Of a stretch of DNA of 64,000 nt, positions 24,337 to 35,600 are shown piece by piece. Each line of letters opens with the position of its first letter. The first letter of the stretch is position 1. Source of the DNA: Vigna angularis (Eukaryota; Streptophyta; Magnoliopsida; Fabales; Fabaceae); assembly GCF_016808095.1 (NCBI RefSeq), contig NC_068971.1:50795631-50859630 (forward strand), read 5' to 3'. The position numbers and the translations under genes are program-made. Below the pieces are notes generated by a model that worked only from the letters and a program-made list of their open reading frames with translations, did not search any database and was not told where the DNA came from.

Positions 24337-24956
24337 CTAACAACAACTTATAAATATCCTTACAAATCTCCTCATTTCACTCTTTACATAACTGTTATAA
24401 ATTTTACTCTCTTTTTCTTCATGCCTCGGCGTTTTTTAGTCTTGTCTCAATGTTCTTGTAAGTTGTAAATTTTCTTGAGACATTTTCTCTTAGCTTTCTA
24501 TACTTGTAGATTGAGATCTAGGAATTGGCGTTGCTTTTCAGTTTCACCCCTTTTGTTTCCTCTTGCTATTTCTTCTTTGTTGAGTCCATTTGGTTGAGGT
24601 TAGAAGCACAAACAAACGAATTGTACAATGAATTCTTGAAGAGAAAATAAATCAACTATACATTGTATGTGTTTGGACTGTTGTACATCAATGTTTTTGT
24701 ATAAACGTTTAATTTATTCACCATTTAATGTTTACATATTGTGGTATCATGGGAGAATACAAAATTGGAACAAAACCACTCATGTAATTGTTTTTGTCTA
24801 CATATCAATAAATTGGTGATACTACGAACTAAGAAAACCGTGCATGAATCCCGGGTTATAACTTTTTTCAGTAAAAAGTAAAATATAAGGAAGTATTTAC
24901 TTGATATCTTTTCAAGTAAAAGATTCTTGTAGATTAAAAGAAACTGTAACAATGTG

Positions 24957-25196
24957 ATCTTAATTATTCTAAGATTAACCTCTAACTATGTTGAGTGATG
25001 ATTTGATAAATTAATCATAGTCAACCTTCACTCCAGTTGGAATGGTGATTTAATAAACTAATCTTAGTTGTTTTAGTTAAGATTAATCCACAATTCAGTT
25101 AGAGTGATAGTTTATAAATTAATATTAGTCGTTCTGAGATCAACCCTTAGTCCAGTTGGAGTGGCGATTTAATAAATTGATCTTAGTTATTCTAAG
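24957..25196. repeat. Degenerate ~62-bp minisatellite, about four units
   Basis: Repeated blocks of 'attctaagattaac', 'ccagttggagtggtgattta' and 'ataaattaatcttagt' recur about every 60-64 bases with substitutions and small indels. Confidence 0.75.
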
Positions 25197-25641
25197 AAAA
25201 AGAAAAATGTATAGCCAGTTTGGTAAAATTTTGTTATAATCTAACTAATAATAATATGTAAGAGCTGTAATCAGCTGAAATGTTAAAACTTATGGATTGT
25301 TATGACTGTAAATAATTCAGTTGCATTTCGACGAAAAAACAATAAATGTGGTGTTGCCTTTTGCCTTTTATATTTTATTTATTTTTCTGAATGGTCATGA
25401 ACCAAATATATAGAGACATAATTGGTATGATTTTTCGTATTTTTTTTTTCAAAATTATCATTTTAAAATTTATTTAAAAAAATCGAAAAATGTGATTTGG
25501 AAATATTTAAATATTCATATAATTTTATTATTAAAATAATATAAACTTACAGTTCGTAAACATGTTTTAATTATTCACAAAGATTAAAATAAAAGAACAT
25601 ATTTTGGATAAATAAAACTAAACAGAAGATCTTTCGGCCGA

Positions 25642-25740
25642 AGCCCATTTGAATTATTTTGAAACCAGGCCCGGCCCACCTCTTTCCCCCGGTCCATAGT
25701 ATATACTGATTCTTTCAGCCGCATGACCTAGTTAGGGTTA
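25642..25740 (+). promoter_or_regulatory. RPL10a promoter: site II elements and telo-box
   Basis: AGCCCA lies at 25642-25647 and GGCCCA at 25673-25678 (site II type, TGGGCY on the other strand). TTAGGGTT, the inverse of the telo-box AACCCTAA, lies at 25732-25739. This combination is well known in plant ribosomal-protein promoters, where TCP factors and telo-box binding proteins act. The placement 150-240 bp upstream of the ATG is typical. Confidence 0.7.
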
Positions 25741-25882
25741 TCGGCTTCAGGTATTTTCTCTACTCTGAACGTTTGCCATTGGGGTTTTGTCTCTCTTTGT
25801 TCTGCTCCGCCAGATAACCATTTTGTCTGTCTGGTTTTTTTCTTCACAGCGCTGTGAGATCCTTTGCCGCTGATTGGAAAAG

Positions 25883-28123
25883 ATGAGGTGCCTATACTTT
25901 TTTCTTCCATTTGCTTCTGTTCACCGTTTTCCTGCCTGTTTATTATGCTTTTTTATCATGTGGACGATATCCCTCATTGCTATTCATTGATGAATAATGT
26001 TTACTATTGTTTGAGTTTCTGATTTGTTGTTGGATGCTTGTGGTGTAGTAAGCTTCAGAGTGATGCCTTGCGAGAAGCTATCACCGGAATCATGGCCGAT
26101 TCCAAGGAGAAGAATCGCAAATTTGTGGAGACTATCGAACTCCAGATTGGGCTGAAAAACTATGATCCACAGAAGGACAAACGTTTCAGTGGCTCTGTCA
26201 AGTTGCCCCACATTCCTCGCCCCAAGATGAAAATATGCATGCTTGGTGATGCACAACATGTCGAAGAGGTATCTACCTGCTGTATTAATCAAGTTGTTTC
26301 TGTTGGTATTTAAATAGGTTATGCAGGCCACCCCATGTTTCAAAGCGAGGTTTATTATTATTTTTTAAGTATTTTATGACAGCACCAGATTATTGTATGC
26401 TAATTTCGACTGTAAAACCATGCTTGTTTTATTCTGTTTGCTTATGTTAGTTGCCTACTATTTGATTTATTCAATTTACTGGCTGTCGGTAATCTCTTAA
26501 GTTTCTTGGAAGTTGATAATACGACGTTTTTGAAATTCTGTAATTTCAATCCAAGATATAAATGCCAGCCATGTGGATTTGATTTTTGTTTCTTTTATGT
26601 TTCTGTTGTAGAGTTAGTTGAAAATTGTTGTTCAGCTGTTGTTAAGTTTGTTGTGTTAATGTTTTTTATTCTAAATCGCAGGCCGAGAAGATAGGACTGG
26701 ACTGGATGGATGTCGAAGCTTTGAAGAAGCTAAACAAGAACAAGAAGTTGGTGAAGAAACTAGCTAAAAAGTACCATGCCTTTTTAGCTTCTGAAGCAGT
26801 TATTAAGCAGATTCCACGTCTGTTGGGTCCTGGTCTAAACAAGGCAGGCATGTATTCCGATTTTATTTCTCTGTTTAGGGTACTTATTTATTTTAAATTG
26901 TTAGATATTTGGTGTTTTGCTTTTGTCTTTCTTATCATTTTAACACTAGGGCATTATTGAAGTCTTTTTATTAGTCTTTGGTCACATGATATTTAATTTT
27001 TGTTTGTAAATATGAACTGCATTATGATATCTTGAATTACTTTCTGTTCACAAATTAAGCGATCCCTTCCCCTGCGTGTTGTGGACTACTTTGTTTGATA
27101 GAATCTTTTGTTTTTGTTTTCTTATTTCTTCCATTGTAGCTGAGTTTGATGTGTTGTGTAAACTATACAGGAAAATTCCCTACACTTGTTACTCATCAGG
27201 AAACTCTTGAGTCAAAGGTAAACGAGTCTAAGGCTATGGTCAAATTTCAACTCAAGAAAGTGCTGTGCATGGGAGTAGCCGTGGGCAATGTCAGTATGGA
27301 GGAAAAACAAATCTTCCAAAATGTTCAACTGAGTGTTAACTTCCTGGTATCCTTATTGAAAAAGAACTGGCAAAATGTGAGTAGTTCACTCAATTTTTAC
27401 TAAAACCATTTTCTCTGCCACATTCTTTTTTATTGTGCTTTTTCAATAAATCATGTTTTTCTAGCCATTTTCTGCTTATCATGTTTGATTTACGAGGAAT
27501 TATTGGTGTAACTAAAGAGGCTCGGCTATATACTATGTGCGTCGACCGAATCCATGATTACGACATAGGTTTTATCATATCGTAATCCATGGATTAAACC
27601 TGATTTGGTCCTTCAAGTATTACATTATGCCATAAACAGTCTATAATAGAGTTAAAGGGATTATATTCAAGTTATCCATATTGTATTGGATACCTATGAA
27701 TTTAGTTCCAATATTAATATATTTTACTAGAGTTCTAGGGACAAAATTGATGGATTCTTTACTTGTTTTATGATTTGGAATAGCTGAGTGAACTTTTATT
27801 GTTTGTATAGTTTTAGGATTGGTTAAGAGAGTAGTTTTTTACGAATTGTTCAAAATCGGTGAATAAAATTTTGGAGAATGCTGGTTAGCATTTTATGGAA
27901 ATTTGTCCCCTTGACTTTGGAGGTCTAGACATGGAGTAGTATTATTTCTAAAGTTTCAGTATCCAATCCTACATTAGTCACGTATTCTTTTTTCCTATCC
28001 TTGGAATATTTTATATCTTGATTATATGCCAGACAATCATCGGCTAATGTAATTTTTTGTTGATTTCAGGTTAGGTGCTTGTATCTGAAGAGTACCATGG
28101 GAAAATCTTACCGTGTCTTTTGA
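25883..28123 (+). CDS. RPL10A: 60S ribosomal protein uL1 (L10a)
   Basis: Cytosolic large-subunit protein of the L1 stalk, which contacts E-site tRNA. Coding exons are 25883-25887, 26049-26268, 26682-26847, 27171-27376 and 28070-28123, in phase, giving 216 aa, the normal length. The first exon holds only ATG AG. The protein begins [13 protein letters not shown], carries the L1 fold throughout, with the conserved [16 protein letters not shown] block about two-thirds along, and ends in [11 protein letters not shown]. Intron 3 begins with GC rather than GT (AG|GCATGT at 26848); reading it as a normal GT donor nearby destroys the conserved KAGKFPTL frame. Other introns are GT-AG. The promoter has site II and telo-box elements. 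Confidence 0.96.
27549..27595. repeat. Small hairpin in RPL10a intron 4
   Basis: The arm 'atccatgattacga' is matched by its inverse 'tcgtaatccatggat' about 30 bases downstream, a ~14-15 bp stem with one bulge. It lies within the 693-bp intron 27377-28069. It could be a MITE remnant. Confidence 0.5.
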
Positions 28124-29529
28124 GGGATATCTATTTTTTATTCGGTGAATGTTATGGCGCATAATACATTTCTCAATAGCTAGATGCAAATTTTCATCTT
28201 GATACAGTTTTGCGGGTTGGACTTTTGTTGTTAGTGTTTCGTGATCTTGTTCAAACATTTGATAATGATATGCGTTAATTTTTGCTCTGCTTTCTTGTTT
28301 ACATGTTATTGCCCTATTTGCTATAATTCATCCTTATGATGCTGCCCATTTAAACTTATTATCTGGTAGAAAATATCTAAAAGTGGTTTCTTGAAAGTGC
28401 TAACCTCAACTGTGAATTTTGTTGTGCCGATTAACACTATGAAGATAATATCTAAGGCCCCAAGTTTTGTGCTGTGTCTGAAATAAGGTACTTTGTGGAA
28501 ATAAAAATGACAATTACTTGTGGATCTTTGTAAAAGTCATTATTTTAAATTGGATTGTTGATGTTTAATTTTTAAGATTTAAAATAAAAATATATATTTA
28601 GTGTGTGCAAGCCTGATAACTTTTTTTAAGGCTATTTAAATAGAACATCCGCGGTGCAAAACATTAAAATGGTGTCTCGATTATAATTTTTCTTTTCTAT
28701 TGTGTTATGGAAATTGTTTGTCGTTCTTATTGTTATGAGTACTTTATTGGAAATGCACAGCTGCCGCTTTTGATTTCCTCTGAATGTGAGTTTTATTCGC
28801 TTTAGAAAGATATACATTTATGTACATTTAAAGATAAACACTTTTTAAAAAAATAAAAATTCTTGGCATTTATATTCAATGAAATGAATTGCATCAATAA
28901 GTTAAAGGGTGATTAAATTTATTATCTACCTTTGAAACTATTAATTTATTTTATGACCCTTCTCTAATTTGCTTACAATGTTTTTAATAGTGCTTTGAAA
29001 TCGGGCATTTAGGATTACACAACTGTTTTAAGATAGCCAAACATATAGTTTTACAAAAATTCTTAATAAGAATATTTTTTAAGTAATAAAATGTTACAAT
29101 TTTTATTATAATAATGAAACATTGTTTTAATTTTTATAATGTTGTATTAACTTTATAGGATTTATATTTTTCACCATCATCATTTTTTGAAATTCTCCAA
29201 ACCACTCTTATTAGTGAATGGAGTTAAATCCAAACTTCTTCCAAAGTCCCTTTCAACTTTTATCATTAAGTCTATCTTATAGCTCTTTAATAGTGTTTTC
29301 TTATAAAATAAACTTTGATGATAGAAATATAATTGGAGTATTTATCTAGAATAATTTATTGAAGATGATATATAAGCATATAATGTTATATAATGAGATG
29401 GTATTAACTTTCTATAAACATTTAACATTATTTATCTATACCGGTACTATTACTAATAATTTTACTAATTTAAGAATTAAAAATATATAACTATATATAA
29501 TGAGGATATATTTTGGAAACACATTGATC

Positions 29530-30120
29530 TATAACTATATATAAAAAGATATCTTGTTTTGTGTACATATTTATTATTTCTATTTTCCTGTTCTAATATA
29601 ATTCTTTATCGATTTTTTAAATATTAACCATAGGCAGTTTCATAAATGAGAAAACATTTTCTCTCTATCACGTATACTTAATAATTGGTTTTTTATTAAA
29701 TATTATTTAATAAGTCAGGAGTTTTAATAATTTTATTTTTTATTATCAATATTAATAATATTATTTGTGACAATATTAATATTGATAATACTATTTAATA
29801 ATAAAGTAATTTAAATAATAAACATTTTAATTTTTAAATATATAATTATACATAAAGAGGACCTTTATATTTGTTATTCCTATTTTTTTTTAATATAATT
29901 ATTTTTTAAATATTAATCGTCATGGACAGTTTTATAAATTGAAAATTAGTTTCTCTCTACCATCTCCACTTAATAATTGTTTAAAAATTTTATTTTTATT
30001 AAATATTATTTAATAAGTTGAAAGTTTTAATAATTTCATTTTTATTATTAACATTAATAATATTATTTATGACAATATTGAAAATACTGTTTAATAATAA
30101 AGTAATTTAAATAATAAACG
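29530..30120. repeat. Diverged ~296-bp tandem duplication
   Basis: Blocks such as 'ttttttaaatattaa', 'ttctctcta', 'aaatattatttaataagt', 'gttttaataatttt' and 'taataataaagtaatttaaa' occur in the same order in two adjacent copies about 296 bases apart (for example 'ttaaataata' at 29811 and 30107). The copies have diverged, so the duplication is not recent. Confidence 0.8.
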
Positions 30121-31476
30121 TCATAATTTCTAAATATATTAGTCATCATAATAAATTATTTTATTATGATTTTGAATACAACTTTTTTTAATAATTTCAC
30201 TTTGGGATAAAGTGAGATATTTGCCACTTTTAATATTGAAAAGATATCTAGCAAATAATAAAAATAGAGCTTTAATATACCAATTACATGATCTTCATTC
30301 TCCATTACTCAATTAGTAATTAAACCTAATAATAATAATAAAAAATAATAATAATAACAACAATGCGTTTTCACCAGATTTTGAAAATTCATTATGATAT
30401 TAAAAACTAAACGAGTAAACTTCAAAAGATTACTAAAAGACATAAACAAAATGAAAAAGTTTTAAAACCCATTATCTCTTAAAATAGCATAACAAAATCA
30501 TAATAAAATTTATTAATAAAATATTTAAATATAATTTGTCGTAATATAATAAAATCACTATATAATTCAATAAAATAGATATTAAAAATATATAAAATAT
30601 TATAAAAATATAAAAATATAATATTATTTTAATATAGTAAGTGATATTTATCACCATAATAATAAAATAAAATAGTTTAAAGAGTAAATATTTTACATGT
30701 TTAAATTATGATTAATATTCAATCTCTTATACTATATTATATATCATTACCATGTCATATATTTATATTATCTTTTTTTTCAGTTTTTTAAAATTGAAAA
30801 AATTATGTGTGATGTATTTTACACAAAATTAAAGAAACTCATTGAAAAGTATAATATACTTTTTAAAATAATTAATATATTTATTTTTTCAAAAATATAT
30901 ATAGATATATACAAATAAATATTACACTTTATTTATAATTAATATTTAAAAAATACCAAGCCATAGCGCTGCGTTTTTGCTAGTTTTAGTAATAAGAAGT
31001 TTGCTGTTGTTCTATCACATAAATTTAGTATATTATTCTTCTTGATTTAATTAGATTAGTTTATTTTTATCTCCGTCGTTTATTTTAAAAAAGGAAAAAT
31101 AGTGTTGGTGTAAAATACCCATCATCACCAATGAGTTAGTAGTGTGTCTCTGACCATGGCTTTTGTCTGTTTCTTTTTTATTTTTTACTCCTTTGATTTG
31201 TATATATTTACTACGTATGAGCTCTCTAATAAAAGAACCCATATTACGTTAATCATGTCAAATTATTTACGGACAAGTCAAGCATCAATAAATGATCAAT
31301 TACAAACATTAAACTCGTACAGTCATCATATCAATATGTTGTGTTCAATGGAGCTATTCCTCGAAGTAAAATAAATGATAAAAAAAGAATACAAAAGAAG
31401 AATTAGTTGGATCCTAAGCTATCATGTCAGTTTTGGTAATGGCAGTGGTAAAAAGAAGGTATACACTCTCACTCTC

Positions 31477-32122
31477 GGTTGGTCCTATTTTTTTATGGAA
31501 ATTTCATTTGGGTCTTCATTTGTAATTGTCTCAATTGGATCATATTTTTTGTAAAAATGAATTAATTTTATCTTAACGGTTGTCCCAGAAGAGCATCATC
31601 TTCCTCCATTCATTCATTCATTCATCATTCGTCCCTGCATTTCTCTCCCAACAAATCTGTCTGAAAAGCCGGGGTGAAAGGAGAGGGTCCAACACCACCA
31701 ACAAGAAGGGATATTTTTTTGGGATATAATACCAGGTCACTGTAACAACAATATTTTTGGTAAGTGTTGGAGGAGGGATCGTGGGAAGTAGCCGCTATGT
31801 TTGTGGAGTTTATCGATTAGGGATGGGAGGGAGGAGAGGATGCAAGAAAGGTTGCGGAGGTTAGGGTCGGAGGAGAAGACGGCGTGGGACTTGGCTTCGA
31901 GGTCGAGGAGCGTGTCAATGACAATGCTGGAATCTGTTGGGAAGAGGAAGGTGAAAGGATTGATGTTCATATGAAGGGTTTTGGAAGCTTATTTGACACC
32001 TTCAATTTTGCCATATCATAATTCTTTAATAATTGATTCATTTTTACAAAAAATATGACCAAATTGAGACAGTTACAAAAATGAGGACCCAACTGAGATT
32101 ACCATACAAAAATGAGGACCAA
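31477..32122. mobile_element. TIR-bounded DNA element with internal open frame (Pack-type candidate)
   Basis: About 90-bp inverted repeats bound the element: the left arm is about 31477-31570 and the right about 32031-32122. Shared strings include 'tcatattttttgtaaaaatga', here in left-arm orientation, plus a 'ttggtcct' outer block and a 'ctgtctcaat'-type block. The enclosed ~450 bp is richer in GC than the flanks and holds a 77-codon minus-strand frame (31737-31970) with no transposase similarity. The structure fits a non-autonomous TIR element, possibly one that captured a host gene piece (Pack-MULE/Pack-TYPE). Target-site duplications were not identified. Confidence 0.65.
31737..31970 (-). 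other. Open frame inside the TIR element, possible captured gene fragment
   Basis: A 77-codon frame starts at ATG 31970. Its product is rich in Leu, Ser and Asp with amphipathic character (TLLDLEAKSHAVFSSDPNLR motif). The composition looks like former plant coding sequence rather than random AT-rich DNA. I do not recognise the family. There is no evidence that it is expressed or complete. Confidence 0.35.
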
Positions 32123-32674
32123 GGGTCTAAACCTAAAAAGAATAATGAAAAAATAATCTAGAGTTTTCCATTAAAAAATTAATATGTTATGTTAATATAA
32201 CTTTTTCAGTAAATATTATATTTTTAATGATTTATTTATTAGTTTTCCTTTTTTGCTGAGATATTAATTTCTTAATCCTTATTTTGAGGCAGTTGTAAAC
32301 AAAATCATTATCAAATTACTCAGATCCCCGATTGCTAGGCTGTAAATCTAAACTTAAGTAGGATTTTAATTTTGAGATTTATTTTAGTAAATTTGCTTTA
32401 TTAGCTCATAAGACGAGAGAATTCTTTAATGTTTCCGTGTCGTTTATTTTTTTCCAAGGAATTCAATTCTCTTCTCGTTCCGATTCTCACCAAGCCCGCT
32501 TTATTAGTGTCAGAACCTCCTTTTTTTTTTCTTCCTCCGTAGATCTCTCCCTCTTTTCTCTTTAGAGGTCCAACTTACTTCCAGATCTCGCACCGATTTG
32601 TATCACTCTTTTGACTCTTCTTCCTCTTCCAATTCAATCGCCGCCGCAGATCTCACTCTTCCATCCAAGCCGTC

Positions 32675-35600
32675 ATGGCGGCCGCTAACGCTCCGATCGC
32701 CATGAAAGAAGCTCTCACTGTGAGTTCTCTGCGCTCTTCGTTTACTCTAGATTTCTTGAGCTTAATTCGCAACTCCACTTCACCTGCTATCTTTATAACC
32801 GATAGTAACAATCAAAGTTTTGCAAGTCACTCTTACGCTCTACTAAACTTTTATTTTCCGAATGGAGTGTTCTGCAACAAATTCGATCGTGTTGTAACGA
32901 AGTTCACTGCGCTACTTTGTTTTCTTATTTTTGAGTTAGCATAGATCTAGATGTTTCTTGATTTTCTTTTTTCTGAACTGTTGAGTGAGATTGTGTTGTG
33001 AATTGAAAGTGATGTAACTCGTGTCGCGTGATTTGTGATTGCAGTTGCCGAGCATTGGCATAAATCCGCAGTTCATCACGTTCACGCATGTGACAATGGA
33101 GTCCGATAAGTATATATGCGTTCGAGAAACGGCTCCGCAGAATAGCGTGGTTATCGTTGATATGAACATGCCGAATCAGCCTTTGAGGAGGCCTATTACT
33201 GCAGATTCCGCTCTTATGAATCCCAATTCCAGAATCCTTGCCTTGAAAGGTTGGATACTAGTTCGTTTTATTCTTGTCATGAATTTGTGACTTGTGTTTG
33301 TGGCTAGTACTGTTGTGGATAATCTAACTAAAGCCATTTCGGTATTGAGTTGGATTTTTTATGGTATTGTATATATTGGGAATTTTTATTCTTTATATAT
33401 TTATTTTTTGGGAGAGATGAAGCTTACTTTCCTTATGTTTTTGCCACTGAGGCAATCGTTATCATCATCGTATGAAAATAGCTTGGTCTGAACTTGTTTA
33501 GGAGTGGAATAACACATGCACTTCTTGCATGGTATCAGGACTTAGTTGAACAAGACGATCTGAGCTAATTTTGGTTTTATGATCCTTACTTGCTTCTCAA
33601 GCATTAGTTCTACTAACCAGAGTACCGAGTGCGTGTGTCCTTAAGCATCCTGATCATTAGGGGTACATTATTGTAAAACAGGTGCCTTTGCTTGATTCTT
33701 ATTTAACAATTTACCAATATGATAAATTAAAAGATCATGTTCTTAAGTGATATAATTTTATCGAAGAAAACTGTCATACTTTTCTTTCATTTCTCACATG
33801 CTAAGCTAATATGATTATTAGGGGAAGTCACCAATAGGCTTTGAATTTATCCCTACGAGGTTTATTAAAGATGGACTGATCTCATTGGTTGTAATGCCAT
33901 AGACCTGTTAAGTGGTTCTTTTTCGTGATTTATTGTTCAGATAATGTATTTACCATTCACCATTCATCTATGACCAATTAAACATTGTGATTATATATAT
34001 TATTCACGATACCATCATTTGAGAAGCATGAAAGTGGTTGCATATTAAGAAAAAAATGCCCCTAGAACAAAGGAAAATAGCCAGTGTAAAAAGGGCTCAC
34101 TGTTCATAGCATTCCAACTATTGGGATAAAATTGTAGGTTTTATTTGATTACATCACAAGCTTCTGTTTGCATTGCATTTTAATTAGTATTTACTTTTGG
34201 ATTATATTTGCTTATAAGTTGCATCCTTCTCTTGAAGCTCAACTCCAAGGAACAACTCAAGATCACCTACAAATTTTTAACATTGAAATGAAAGCGAAGA
34301 TGAAATCGTATCAGATGCCCGAGCAGGTAACTATTACGTACAAGTATACAACCACTATTAAATGATGGTTGATAACGAGAGCTTTGTTAAACCTTGTGGA
34401 ATGCTCCCATTGCATGTGCAGGTGGTCTTTTGGAAATGGATTACCCCCAAGTTGTTGGGTCTTGTGACACAAACCTCTGTATACCATTGGTCAATTGAAG
34501 GTAAGAAATTGATAAACTGCAATTCCACTTGACAACTTGGTTTTGTGCTATTATGTTTTTCAGTTTATCCATTGCTGTTCAGCGTAATTTTGCTCATCTT
34601 CAAATGTTTTACTAGGATATTTCTGTGTGATATATGTAAATTGTAGGTGACTCAGAACCTGTCAAGATGTTTGAGAGAACAGCGAATTTAGCAAACAATC
34701 AAATAATTAATTATCGATGTGATCCTTCAGAAAAATGGTTGGTCTTGATTGGTATTGCTCCAGGTTCCCCTGAGGTATATCTCTAGTGTCTATCATCTAT
34801 AACTTTATACAAAAGGGATACATTTTTTTGGTATACACATTTTGTATGTCCTATTTTACATTTATAAGTACTACTAACACTCTCCAAATGTCTCTTCCAA
34901 TAACACACCACACCCCAATTCACTCACTATTTATTATTGACTACCATTATCCTTTTTTTTTCATTTATTTTAAAAAAATATAAAGGCATATTTTCTTCTT
35001 TTCCCTAGGAGATAGTAACTAGGTTATAATGTTTCTTGTTTTAGTTATTTAGACTTTTTCTTTTTTCTCATATTCATGTCTTTATTTTTTAATTTTATGT
35101 TTCCATTGGATTTATCTGTGTAAAATTTTGCTACCATTGTATGATATTTAAATTAAAAAACTGAAAGCTATATTGGACGCTTTGTTCTGGGCATGGTATT
35201 AATCCTCCTTGATTAAGTGGTCTGGGTTTAACGTTAAACCTTGTTTCTCATAGAGTTTCAAGCTTTCTAAGGAAAAAAAATGGACTTATGTAGTGTCAAC
35301 ACTCCAAGCTCAAAGGATTCCACTTTGAGGAGGAGTTGAATTTAAAACAATTTATATAGCCTATGCCATTGGGATAGATTATCCTTGGAAATAATCATTT
35401 TCCTTTTTACTAGAATTTGTTTGAGTCTGATCTTGTTTTTTTTCTTTTTGTATGTTGTGTTGTCTATAGAGGCAACAATTGGTTAAAGGAAACATGCAGC
35501 TCTTCTCTGTGGATCAACAACGAAGCCAGGCTCTTGAAGCGCATGCTGCATCATTTGCTCAATTTAAAGTGTGTCTCTTTATGATTCTTTGTTTACTTTC

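Larger units (their letters stand above)
24337..25882. other. ESK1 3' flank and RPL10a promoter
   Basis: The left part is the 3' UTR/downstream region of ESK1. A degenerate minisatellite follows at about 24957-25196. The rest is AT-rich until about 25630, where composition shifts to the GC-richer RPL10a promoter and 5' leader. No gene is seen. Confidence 0.6.
28124..32674. other. Intergenic region between RPL10a and clathrin heavy chain
   Basis: The left few hundred bases are RPL10a 3' flank. The middle is very AT-rich and holds a ~296-bp tandem duplication (29530-30120). A TIR-bounded element lies at about 31477-32122. The last ~150 bases are the CT-rich 5' leader of clathrin heavy chain. 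No independent gene is supported. Confidence 0.55.
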
